A stretch of 64,000 nucleotides of DNA. Origin: Tritrichomonas musculus (lineage: Eukaryota; Parabasalia; Tritrichomonadida; Tritrichomonadidae). Positions 45,724 to 57,200 of the stretch are shown here, piece by piece; position 1 is the first letter of the stretch, and each line of letters opens with the position of its first letter. Location: contig JAPFFF010000019.1 in NCBI GenBank assembly GCA_039105265.1, positions 1,768,501 to 1,832,500 of the forward strand, read 5' to 3'. The position numbers and the translations under genes were made by a program. Under the pieces are notes generated by a model. That model had not been told where the DNA came from, searched no databases, and saw only the letters and a list, made by a program, of their open reading frames with translations.

Positions 45724-45990
45724 ATGGCTTTTGGACAATGGATTAAAAAAATAGGAAAAAATATTGTAAACTTTGCAAAGAAAAATGGGCCTAAAGTTTT
45801 ACAATTTGCATCAGATTACGTTGCACCAGCCATAGAAAAAGTTGGAACCTGGGTAGGAGGACCTGCTGGAAATGTTTTGGGTGGTGTTGGCAAAGGAATT
45901 CGAACAGTGAATGATACTGTTCAATCTTGGAATGCAACAGGAAAAGATAAATTCTTACAACCTGCGTATGAAAAAGAACATGCTGATTAA
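45724..45990 (+). CDS. pVI-like small amphipathic virion protein, 88 aa
   Basis: It begins MAFGQWIKKIGKNIVNFAKK, an amphipathic basic helix, followed by a Gly/Val/Ala-rich helix-hairpin stretch (VAPAIEKVGTWVGGPAGNVL, then GGVGKGIRTVNDTVQSW). This is the layout of Polinton/adenovirus protein-VI-type membrane-active proteins. In adenoviruses pVI lies inside the shell and helps disrupt the endosome; that function is carried over by analogy. It is divergent with the capsid genes and has an ATTCAAAAAG leader. Confidence 0.65.
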   Translation: MAFGQWIKKIGKNIVNFAKKNGPKVLQFASDYVAPAIEKVGTWVGGPAGNVLGGVGKGIRTVNDTVQSWNATGKDKFLQPAYEKEHAD

Positions 45991-46118
45991 GAGTACATTC
46001 GCCTTCTTACTTCTTCATCTATTGGTGGATCATCAGGAGGGAAAAGTTTTATCACTCTTAATAATGTGTTCACTAATTCAATTAAAACAAGCGTTCCTAA
46101 GAGAATTTCAATCAGCAT
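45987..46118 (-). CDS. Hidden tiny membrane protein, 43 aa
   Basis: A minus-strand frame starting MLIEILLGTLVLIELVNTLL, followed by a short charged tail containing PPDDPPIDEEVRRR. The single membrane helix with Pro-acidic/basic tail looks like a real small virus membrane protein. Its stop overlaps the stop of the pVI-like gene. A competing plus-strand frame (45980-46132, 50 aa, hydrophobic) covers the same bases; I favour the minus frame because its composition is better. Uncertain. Confidence 0.35.
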   Translation of the reverse strand: MLIEILLGTLVLIELVNTLLRVIKLFPPDDPPIDEEVRRRMYS

Positions 46119-46168
46119 ATTGTTTTAAATAGTTTCAAAAATGTTTAAATAAATTTTATTTTTTTAAA

Positions 46169-46471
46169 ATGGAATTGAAAATTATTGAACCAATTCAAAA
46201 ATATTTAAAAGAGTTTAACACAACTGATGAGTTTAATTTATTCTATTCTAAGAACAAAGAACAACTAGATTCAGAAACAACACATAAACTAAACAAAAAG
46301 TATCATATTCAAGGTTATCGTATTACTAAAATCAAAGGTGAATTAATGTTAAAGAAGGTCAATGAAGAAGAAGAAAAAGACGATTCAGAAATAATGAAAA
46401 TCAAAGATGATATTGCAAAAATTAAAATTACTTTGAATGATGTTATCAATTTTATTAACTCTAAGACCTAA
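46169..46471 (+). CDS. Small Maverick protein, 100 aa
   Basis: The N-terminal 60 residues look folded (ELKIIEPIQKYLKEFNTTDE; KYHIQGYRITKIKGELMLKK), followed by a Glu/Lys linker and a C-terminal coiled coil (IMKIKDDIAKIKITLNDVIN). It overlaps the end of the convergent packaging-ATPase gene by 11 bp. The function is unknown; a C-terminal oligomerising helix suggests a structural protein. Confidence 0.5.
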   Translation: MELKIIEPIQKYLKEFNTTDEFNLFYSKNKEQLDSETTHKLNKKYHIQGYRITKIKGELMLKKVNEEEEKDDSEIMKIKDDIAKIKITLNDVINFINSKT

Positions 46472-47324
46472 TATATGTATCACCACCTGATGAACATTGA
46501 ATAACAATCATTGGATGTTCATCAGGATGTTCATGTTTCATTTCATTTAATTGTTGGAAAGCATCAAAAAAGTCTTCAAAATCTAAATTACTTGCTGCTT
46601 GAGAATAAATGTAACGTAATTGTTGTTTATTAAAACCAGGTAATAAATATAATGTACTAATTTCATTTTTAATATGTGGTTTTAACCCTTTCCAACCTTG
46701 AACTAATAAGAAATAAGACATATTTGTATGACGACATCTACGTAATAATTGACTAAAAAATGATTCTTCAGATGAGAATAATTTTGAATTAGAAATATCA
46801 TCAAATAATACAATTGAATGTAAATATTCTCTATCAAAATCTTCAACAAATAAAACATTAAATAAATCATCGAGTTGTTCTTGTTTAATTTTATTTTTTG
46901 TTCTTTCTCTTCGAATTTTGTAATATAAACTTTTTGCTGCTAATAATTCATCGATACATTCTTCAGCATCTTTTTCACTAACCACTACTGTTGGTATTTG
47001 TAATAATGGTTTCAATGATAACCAACTTTTATCGTTCTCTTCACCATCTTTTGTAACATAAACTAATAAATGATGAGTATTAAGTATTGAAATTTTAATT
47101 ATTTCTTCTAATGCTGTAACTGTTTTTCCCATACTTTGTTTACCTACAATAACATTAACAGAATTATATTTAGCAACAATATCTTCATGAATTGGAGCAA
47201 TTAAAGAATCATTTTTTGGACTCAAATTTGATTTTAACCTTGCTTTTATTTTTGATCTAATGTTTTCTTTTGCAAAATTAACTTCTTCTTCTTCGCTATC
47301 ACTGAAATAATCACTGTCACTCAT
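46461..47324 (-). CDS. A32-like genome-packaging ATPase (FtsK/HerA)
   Basis: 287 residues. Walker A NVIVGKQSMGKTVT (near 60-70), Walker B HSIVLFDDISNS (near 170), and a downstream polar/Arg stretch SQLLRRCRHTNMSYFLLVQG (near 190), all in the order of the A32/FtsK-HerA packaging ATPases. In Polintons and nucleocytoplasmic viruses the enzyme pumps DNA into preformed shells. The Ser/Asp/Glu-rich N-terminus is short. It lies in the virion arm with an A-rich leader. Confidence 0.9.
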   Translation of the reverse strand: MSDSDYFSDSEEEEVNFAKENIRSKIKARLKSNLSPKNDSLIAPIHEDIVAKYNSVNVIVGKQSMGKTVTALEEIIKISILNTHHLLVYVTKDGEENDKSWLSLKPLLQIPTVVVSEKDAEECIDELLAAKSLYYKIRRERTKNKIKQEQLDDLFNVLFVEDFDREYLHSIVLFDDISNSKLFSSEESFFSQLLRRCRHTNMSYFLLVQGWKGLKPHIKNEISTLYLLPGFNKQQLRYIYSQAASNLDFEDFFDAFQQLNEMKHEHPDEHPMIVIQCSSGGDTYIRS

Positions 47325-47369
47325 ATTTTTTAAATTCCGACTAAATTATGTAAAAAAAGTTATAAAAAT

Positions 47370-47846
47370 TTACTCTTCAGTAATTTCTTCTTCTCCATCA
47401 TCATCGTCATCATCAAATTCACTTGATGCTTGTTGAATTGCAGCTACTAATAATTGTTCAATATCTTCTTCAAAATGTTGTCTATCGTCTTTTGGTCCAG
47501 TTTTCAATTTTTCAATTAAACCGTCAACAATTTTATGATAATCTTCTTGAGTTGTTTTATTTCCACGATATCTTCTTTGTTCTTCTTCTGTTGTTAAACC
47601 ATATTCTTGATAAAGTGGTTGTAAAACTAATTGATTCCAAACAATTGGATAAGCTTTACATAATAATCTCATTTTATCAACTGGAATTAAATCAACATAA
47701 TTTGTTTCTGCTAAAGCTTTTTCAGTAACTCTTCCCATGATATATTTCTTAAATTTATTTAATGCTGATAATTTTCTTGGTTTCTTTTCTGGTTTCTTGA
47801 ATTCCTGTAACAACTTTCTTAATTCTGTTATCTCTGCGTTACTCAT
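47370..47846 (-). CDS. Maverick protein, 158 aa, unknown
   Basis: The basic helical N-terminus (LRKLLQEFKKPEKKPRKLSA) leads into a compact region (about 40-130: YIMGRVTEKALAETNYVDLI; YPIVWNQLVLQPLYQEYGLT) and ends with a very acidic Asp/Glu tail. It is directly upstream of the packaging ATPase on the same strand, 45 bp apart, so a partner in packaging is conceivable. No family was recognised. Confidence 0.55.
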   Translation of the reverse strand: MSNAEITELRKLLQEFKKPEKKPRKLSALNKFKKYIMGRVTEKALAETNYVDLIPVDKMRLLCKAYPIVWNQLVLQPLYQEYGLTTEEEQRRYRGNKTTQEDYHKIVDGLIEKLKTGPKDDRQHFEEDIEQLLVAAIQQASSEFDDDDDDGEEEITEE

Positions 47847-47879
47847 GATTTTTGAATAAAAATAAAAATAAACATTTAT

Positions 47880-48206
47880 TTACTTAAAGTATTTCATTAG
47901 AGATGGATTATTTTGAATAACACTTGGTATTTCCGTTTTTGGTTTGACTGTTTCTATTTTTGGTGGTTCTTCTTTCTCAGGCGTCTCTTCGGTTTTGAGA
48001 TCATCCCATTTTGGAGGAGGTTCTGGTTTTGTTTTTCTTTGTAATGGCTTTTTCTTTGAAATATCTTGTTTATCCAAAATTGTATCTGTCACATCTTCTT
48101 CGACTTTCTTCTTTGTATTTTTCTTGGGTGGATTCTTTTTCAATGCTTTAGTTCTTTCTGATTTTTGTTTCTTGAATTGCTTGTTTGGTTTTGCTTTTGT
48201 ATTCAT
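47880..48206 (-). CDS. Lys/Pro-rich basic protein, 108 aa
   Basis: Highly basic N-terminal half (KQFKKQKSERTKALKKNPPK), then a Pro/Glu/Lys linker and a short C-terminal IPSVIQNNPSLMKYF segment that may be a docking peptide. It is probably disordered and nucleic-acid-binding. It starts 12 bp after the stop of the giant gene on the same strand, so it may share its transcript. Confidence 0.5.
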   Translation of the reverse strand: MNTKAKPNKQFKKQKSERTKALKKNPPKKNTKKKVEEDVTDTILDKQDISKKKPLQRKTKPEPPPKWDDLKTEETPEKEEPPKIETVKPKTEIPSVIQNNPSLMKYFK

Positions 48207-48217
48207 TGGTTCTTCAT

Positions 48218-51200
48218 CTACACATCTTCATCTATTTTGACTTGTTTTTGCATTTCTTCTTTTCGTTTGAATCGTAATGGTAAATTCTTTCGACCTCTTC
48301 TTGGTAAAACTTGAATCATATTACTTTTCGTTGTAATAACTTCTGGAGAATCAACTTTTGTAGGTAATAAGTTAATTTTCTTTCCTGGTTCAATTTTTGT
48401 CATTGTCATTGGTTTTTCAGAAATTGGACTTACTAATGGTTTCTTTTCTATTGGTGTTTCTTTCTCTTCTGTCATTGTTGTTTTAGATGAAAATAAATTA
48501 TTTATATTTGAATTTGTTTGATATGGAACAACAGGTTTAGGAGGAGCATTTTCATTAAATTGAGACATAATATTTGGTCTACCATTTAATTTATTTTTCT
48601 TTTGTTGTTCCATTAATAATGACCTAATTGAAATACCTTTCGCACTTTGTTGAATTAAACTTGTTATTCCACCTTCATAATTTCTAGACCATACACTCTC
48701 ATCTTTCTTTTCACTTTCATCCTTTATTTTCGGTATTTCTTCCGTTGTTGCTGGTGGTGTTTGAGTTGTCGGAGTTGTTGGAGTTGTTGCTGGTTTATTC
48801 AAAGGGTTAACATATCCAGTATTTCTTAATGCACCTCCAATTGTATTTGTTGTGTTTTGATTATTTTTCTCTGTTTCTTTTTGTCTTGCTTCATTGTACA
48901 TATTTTGAATATCTGACAAAGCAGTATCGGTTTCTTGGTTCTTATACCTTTCAAATCCAATTTCAGCTAAACCAACTTTTCGACGAATGGAATTTAAATC
49001 ATTTAGTTTTGATTCAACTTTTTGTTTATGTTCTTTTGCCTTATCATCTTTCTTTTTCTCATCATCCCATTCTTTTTGAGCTTCTTTTTGTAAATTCTGT
49101 AGTATTATTATTGATGGTTCTAAATTATTAATAGGTTTATTTTCATAATCAGAATATTTCAAAGGTGTGTGTTCTTTCTTATAATGTTCTTTGAGTTGTT
49201 TATATATGCTATTTGTTTTTGCGATATACCTATTCAATTTGAGATATCTTTCTAAATCATCCAAGGAAGTATACAATTGAAGTAATTGATCCAAAGTTTC
49301 AGAACTGTCATCAATATGTTTATGATATTCGGTTAACAATTTGTCAAAATATGTTTTCTTTAATTTATCAACTTCTTCACGAAAAGATTTTTCAGCTACT
49401 TGAACATGACGATAAGTGATATCCTCTGTATTTTCTACCTTTTGTTCTTCTATTATATATTTATTCCTTATACTTTCAACATTCACTGAAATCAAATTCT
49501 TTTGCTTCTTTTGAATTGAATTATAATCATCAATTAATGGTGAAAATGCAATAATTTGTAAAACATTTATCCAATCTGGATTTTTCGGATCAGAATGGTA
49601 TTTTTTAAGATCATCGATAGTCATCTCTTTCTGAAAATGTTTTTCATAAGTTGGAAGATATTCTATTATTGCATTGATTACTTCCAAATCTTTTGAATAA
49701 ACACTCAATTCTTTAAATTTCTCTTTTTGGATTTTCTGACCATCTTTCTTATCTTTATTAATTCTGTCAATGTTTTCATTTATTGTTTGTTCTGATTCCA
49801 ACTTTGATTGTTCCATATCACTTTTGATTTGTTTGATATAATCGATTACTTTCTCTTTTGTATTTCCTCCTTCTTCATTTTTTTCTTTTGCCAGTGTTTC
49901 TTCAAATTTCACTTGTTTTTTATTCTTGATTCCTCCTGTATTTTGATATTCTTTTTGAATAATTCTTGCCTCATTTGCAATTTTTGCAATTTCTATATCA
50001 AATGGTAAATCTTGATCAACAACTCCCCATTTTACCTCATATTTATCTTTCAATGTTTTTGCATAATTCATCATTTGTGATAATTCTATTGATTTACCAA
50101 AAGCAATTGCATATCTCTTTTGTAATGGTGTTAACACAACAAATTTATAGATTTCATAAGCATTTCCTAATTTTGAAATCAGGTCTGGAGTTAATTCGTC
50201 TGGATAATCTTTTTTGAATTTATTGATTGCTTGATAATAACTATCATCTTCTGTTATTTTGTTGACAATTTTTAAATAATGAGGAATTAAATGAATATCT
50301 CTACCTTCTTTTTTCCATTTTTTAATTGTCTGATCAAAGTCAAAAGGAATTTCATGTTGTTCATTATAATTCTTAATATCGTCTTTACTTTCTAAATACA
50401 CTATAGCATATACAGGATCTTTATTATTTTTCATTATCATATCTTGTTCTTCTAATGTCAAGTCCTTCCATTTTTTATTCAATTTTAATTGACTTTCTAC
50501 TTCTTCAACTTCACGAATTTCTTTTTCTAATGCCCTACATGCTCTATCTCCACTTCCTGAATAAGTTAATGCTTTCTTCTTTTCTGGATTAATTGAATTA
50601 TATTTATGAGCTAATAGATAATAATATGTTTTATAATATTGACAATCATTTTCAACGAAGATTTTCTTGAGATCTTTTTGAGTGGAAGCATCTTTGAAAC
50701 CATTCATATCATTATAAATATCAACAAGTTCATTTATATTTCCGATTGATTTTAATTGATCCAATTCCTTTTTGAGTCTATCTCTTTCTTTTTCTAAATA
50801 GTTCACTTGATAAGTTGAAGTGGAACCCCAATTTGAACGGTCATTATAATTAAAAACTTTTGTATAATCATTTTGGATCTCATGAATTAAATTCTTAATT
50901 AAGAAAAAGTTTTTCACCTCTGTTTTATTATGACTCATATCTTTTGATATATTCCATAATTTTCGTGTATCGTCAGGATAATTCACCTTGTAAGTATCAA
51001 ATAAACCTGTAATTTCTGAATCACCAAGCACTGAATTATTGTTTGCTTGTAATGTTTTATATTCATTTTCCAGTCTTTGAACGCCATCTTCATTTTTATA
51101 ATATTCTTCTGCTTTGAATGTTGGATCAATTGCTTTCATTCTTGTTGTTAATAATTCATATGACATCTCTATTGTAATTTTATTGACATCACTTCCATAT

Positions 51201-54200
51201 TTATCAATAACATCTTCTAATTTCTTTGCTTGCGATGTAAGAGTATTATTATAATCATTAAAAACAGACATGAATGTTGGATGATATTTATAGTAATTAA
51301 GCCAATCATCTTCTATTTTAGTTAAATATTTAATTTGTTCTTTCTTTGTTTTTTGTGATTCCCACTTTTTTCCAAATTCGAGTTCATAACTATGTGCCAG
51401 ATTTGATAATTCAATTTCATCTTTTGCTTTTTCATAATTACCTTCCCATTTTTGATATGCTTGTTCCCAATCTAAGAGTTGATTTTTATCATCATGATAA
51501 GAATTATAATATGGAATAAATTTCCCAATTTGGTTCCATTTCTTTTCTTCTTGTCGATATTCTTTTTCCATTTGTTCGAAAAATTCTTCTCTCTCATCTT
51601 CTTTTGTGAATTTTTCCCATGTTTTTTCATCAATTTTCTTACCTAATTCATTCCATTTTTTCAGATATATTTTTTTCCTTTTTTCATTTTTCATAAACTG
51701 AATTGCGTCCTTTGCATCATCATTTTCATGTTTAGTTGAATACATATACCTTTTCCATAATTGTTCCTGGGTTACTGGAACTGTTGGATCATTCACTAAT
51801 TGTAATAATTCACTATTTTCATTGAATGCTTTCTTTCGTCTATCAAACGCATGGAGAAGATTGGCTAATTTTTCATTTTGTGATTGAAAACTATTATCGT
51901 CTTTCCATTGAACATCTTCACCACTCTTCCTTTTCCAGAGCTTTGACAAAATATGATAATAAAGCTTTGGAATATCATATTTTTCATCTTTTATTAATTG
52001 ATCTAAAATTGGTGTTGTTGTGTCATAATTTCTTTTCAAATCATCATGAAATGAAACAATTTCGGAATCAGATTTACAATTTGAAATAATCGTATCCAAA
52101 TCATTCTTTTTATTTTTCAAGTTTTGATATGATTGTGACCAAGTATCAGCCATCAAAGCGTTTACATCATTCTCCTTTAGTTGATATTTATTTATCAATT
52201 CATACTTAATTTGGGTAGAATTCATTGCATACAAAGCGTTAGTATATGTTTTATAGTCATTTTTCATATCTGTTATCGTTTTTGTATCACCTATTAAAGC
52301 ATTATATTCATCTAATTTCATTTGGAATTCTTGAGATTTAAACGCTTCATCATCTTTCGTTTTTGTAGAATAGATTTCTTTTAATTTAGCAATTCCTTCA
52401 ACGGATACTGTTTGACTTTTTGCAAGTTGATCATCACCGAAACTTAATATTTTTCCTAACCAAGTTCCATGATCTAAGAATATTTTTGCTTTTTGTTTAT
52501 CTTGTTTAAATTTCTTGACCAATGATAACTTTGTTTGATGATCTTTTCCTGAATAAGTATTATAATCCTCAATTTTCCCTGTCAAATTAGAATCTAGTTT
52601 ATAATCTTTATAATTATTCATTATTATATCTATTGCATCATTTGTTTCTTTCATTTCATTAACAGATGGATTACTTGGTTGTTTTTCAAAATATGGCTCT
52701 TGAAATGTTTTATGAAAATGAGCAAGATTATATAAATATTCTAATTCTGTTTTTCCTTTATGATAATCATTTTCATAATAGATTTGACATTTATCAGCTG
52801 AACTTCTTAACGTATCTTCACTGAAATAAATTCTATAATTTTGTAATATTTTCGAAAAGTTATCTGATCCCCATGATTCTCTTCTATCTTCTTTAAACAT
52901 CCCTACAATATTTCGCAATTCATGTAATCTTTCCGTTAATTGATTTTCTTGATATTCAAAATATTTCTTAAAACATTTATTATCTCTTGGTAATTCTTCA
53001 TCATCAGGTTTCCATAATTTAACTAAAATGTCTTTCTTTAATTTTTCAATTTCTAAGAATTTTAATGCGTCTTGAGGATTCTCATATTTCTTTTTCAACT
53101 CATCATATGTAATTTTGACATTTATTTTATCTTGATTCTTGTATGTATCTAACGTTGATTGTACTTCAGTGATGTCCCAATTCTCATTCTTTTCACGAAT
53201 TGTCTCTGCTTCTTGAACAATTGTTTGATATTTGGTTGCTGGATTTGATAGATCCAAATTTGCTGGAGGATGATATTTTTTATTTGTAATTTGTTCATAA
53301 TATTTTTCAGCAATTGGAATTAAATAATTGTTATACATTTTATTTGAATCCCATGTAATATCATAAGTTATATCAATTTGATGATCATTATCTAATCTTG
53401 ATTTGATGTTTCCATGATTTCTAAAATCAGCATTTCGATTCCAATTTGTTTGAGATTGTGTTCTTGAATTATGTTCACTTTCAATTCCATCTAATAATGT
53501 ATTTGGATCTTCGTTTGACAAAACTTGTCCTAAAAATGTATTGATATCGGTTCGTACTTGACCTGTTTTTTGTGTTTCTAAATCTCTTTGTAATTTATAA
53601 TTTTTGAAGAATTTCAAACAATGTTCTAAATTCCCATGAAACTTTCCATATGCCCTTTTTCGTGCCAAATCAACTGATCCACCAAAATCATCTTTGAATT
53701 CTTCTAAATAACCTTTCAATGTTTTATTCTTTTTCCATTGATTATTGAAAATTTCTATATTTTGAGTATAGTATTCTTCTAATTTTTTCTGTGTTTCATC
53801 TATTGAATTACCAAAATATTTTACTATTTTACTTAAATTTACTTCTTCATCTGGGTGAAATTCGTGATAAAAATGATAGAGTTGAGATAATTTTCTAATT
53901 GCAACAATAGCTAAATAATTCCCATTGAATTCACTTCTCCAAGTACTTGATGCTTTCAAATCATTTGGGAAATAAGATCTCCAAATATCTCGAATTGTTT
54001 CATCTAATAATTCATTTCGATCAACACCATTCACTTTTTCTTGTAACATATTTTGGAATTTATTTTTGAGTTCAAGAGATGTTGTTGGCTTTTCTAAATA
54101 AAGAATTCTTTCAAGAGTATATTGATCATTAACATCAGCTATTTCATTATATTCACGAACTGCTCTCTCTAATTCTTTATCACCCCGAATAGTTTTAGCG

Positions 54201-57200
54201 AAATCATTCTTTTGTTTAAACAATGTCTGAATATTTCTCAATGCAGTATGAACGTCTTGATTTCCATAATATTGTTTAAATGTTGGAGGGAAAACATTTG
54301 GAGGCATTAGTTTCAAAAAGTCTTGATAAACACGTTCACCTTCTAAATAAGATAAGAATTGATTTCCATCATTTTTGAAAACTTGATCCTCTATTTCATT
54401 CCAATAAACTGGTGAAAATTTCTCTGGATAATTAGTCTCTAATAATGTTTTCAAACTATCTATTTGTTGATTATCTTGAGGAGTCACTTGATTATAAATA
54501 CTTCTGATTCTTCTTGATGAATATTCTAATCCATTATTTGAATTATATGTTTCTTCAAATGTTTTTCTTTGATCCCAATTTTTCCAATCATAACCTTTTT
54601 GAATCCAATCAGTTTTCAAAGAAATATATTGATCAATATCATCAGGTTGATCACAATGTCCAACAATTTCACATAAAAAATCTTCTTTATCTTCTGCTGA
54701 CAAAGATCCTGACAGGCTATTGAATTTCCTCATAAATTCATCATTTCTTTCTAAATTTCTTCTTTTCTGTTCAAAACTTGCTAACGATTGAAGAACATTT
54801 TGATTTTGTTGAGATTTGTCACCCAGGAATGCTCTTAATAAAGATAATGGAGAGTAATGGAATAATTTATTTCGTTTCTCCCATAATTCAACATTTTCAA
54901 ATAAGACATTCAAATCATAATTCAAACTTTGTAATATTCCCAATCCAAGATATGTGTTTGCAAATTTATGTTTGTTCCAAAGTCTAAATACTCTTCCACA
55001 ATTTTTAAATTTTGGTTCCATACTTTTCAACAAATTATCCACGTCTTCAACCGAATTCAAATTTGGATATAAATCAAGGAAATTTTGAATTATCAGATTT
55101 ACATTCTCTGGATCCCAATCAGGAAAAGCTGCACTAAAACATCGATTTATTGTATTAACACAATTTAATTGTTGATTACCTTTTTGTTCATTCTTTTGTT
55201 CAATTTGTCTAGAAATCTTTTCAATTTTTTTCTCTGTTGACTCTTTTGAATTAACTAATTCATTCCATTTTTCTTCAGAATATTCACGGCCGTAGGCTTC
55301 TTGAAATGATGACTTTAAACTATTTATCTGAGTTTGATATTCTTTCTCTTTTTTATTTTTCTTTTCTTCTTCTAATTTTTGATTTAATTTTTGAATTACA
55401 AGATTTTGATCAAAATTTGGATAACAAATTGTTGTGAAGATTTCATTCGATACTGTTTGTGCATTAAATCCTGAATTATTTTGATTACGAATCACTTCAA
55501 CAATTTCTTTGATTTTATTATCAATGGTTAACTCATTTGCATCCCATACAGATTTCCATGCCAAAAAATTCTCATGATGTTTCGCAATTGTTTGATTTTC
55601 AATAATAATTGTCTTTAATATTTTTTCAATTTCTTCACCAAGATTACAAGATCTACGAGTGTGGTCAATTTTTTTCTGAATTTCTGTTCGATAATGTTGT
55701 ATTTGAGATGATTGACATGTGGAGAAAGCTTGATTTATTTCATTTTGAATTTGACCTTTAACAATATTTATTTCTGCAGGACGATTTTTCTGAGTATTCA
55801 TTATTTGTTGACGTTTTGCATCAATTGAAATTGCTTGAACTCTTGGAATGACTTGACTAATTGTATTAATCATTTGTATTTGTGGGACAATTTTATTTTC
55901 AAATTCTGTCAAATCAGCATTATCTCTGTTTTCTTTTTCTCTCAAAATTCTTGTATTAATATCTGTCATTATCAATTGTTTATTTGTGCTCATGAAGTAA
56001 TCACTTGTGTATTTATTTAAATCTTTATCAGAAACAGGAACACCATATGATGCAAACAAATTTGCAATTTCTTGCTTTTTATCAATTGTAACTTTCTCAT
56101 TTTTCTGAGCTTCTGAATAAACTAAAAGTTGTTGTAATTCAGCATCTTTATTTGAATCGATTATATTTCCATTTTTAATAAATTTATTTTCAAAATCTGT
56201 TTTTGCTGATTGATAGTTATCTTGTGTCACTTTTCCTGCTGTTGTTTGATTTTGAAGTATTGCTTGAATTTTAGATAATCTTTCATTTGCTTTTGCATCC
56301 CATTGCTGAATTTCAGCTTGAATTTGACCTCTGAAATTTGGATCATTTATTTTTGCATTCATATTTTGTTTCCAATCATCATTATCTTTGGTGACATATA
56401 AATTAATATCATTTGGAAATAATTGATTTGCAATCTTTCGAATCTTTTCAATTTTGATATTATACTTATCTAATCCTTGACGCAATAAAGCAACAACTTG
56501 ACTGAAATACTTTTGATAATCATCAAGATAAAGTGTTTCTTCGTTTTTCTTTTGAATCCATTCATTCAAATTTTGTTCTAATTCTGTTTCTATCCATATT
56601 GAATTTGACCAATCATCAAAATCAGGTAAATTCGTTTTTAGTATTAAGAAGTCATATAATTTCTGTAATTTTGGTTTATATTTTAAAAAATCCGAACGAA
56701 ATAAATCAACTATTCGATTAATTGAGTTTTCATCATTTGCTTGAACATTATATCTACTTATTTCTTCATCAATATTTGATGGAGGGACATTTCTTTTCCA
56801 TCTGACATATTCAATTACACATTTTTTCTTTATTATTTCATAGAATTGAGGAGCTAATGATTCGATATGTTGTTGAAATGCTCGTTCATTTATATTTGAT
56901 TTATCATTTATCAAATTTCTTTGTTGATTAAGTATATGAATTATTCCAAGTTGATTGGCATCTAAATGAAATAAAGGAATTAAATTATTTTTATTTTCAC
57001 AATAAGTCTGCCAAAATTGTTTAGCATTTGTAATAAATTGCATGCAATTATTGACCCAATTTGATTCATCTTCCTCATTTAAAATCTCATCTTCATTTAA
57101 TTGAGGATTCATCAATTGTTGATCCTCTGGAACTAATTGCTCAGTTTCAACGCCAGCATTTTCTGCTGCATCTTCTAAATCGAATTGAATTTGCATTTCT

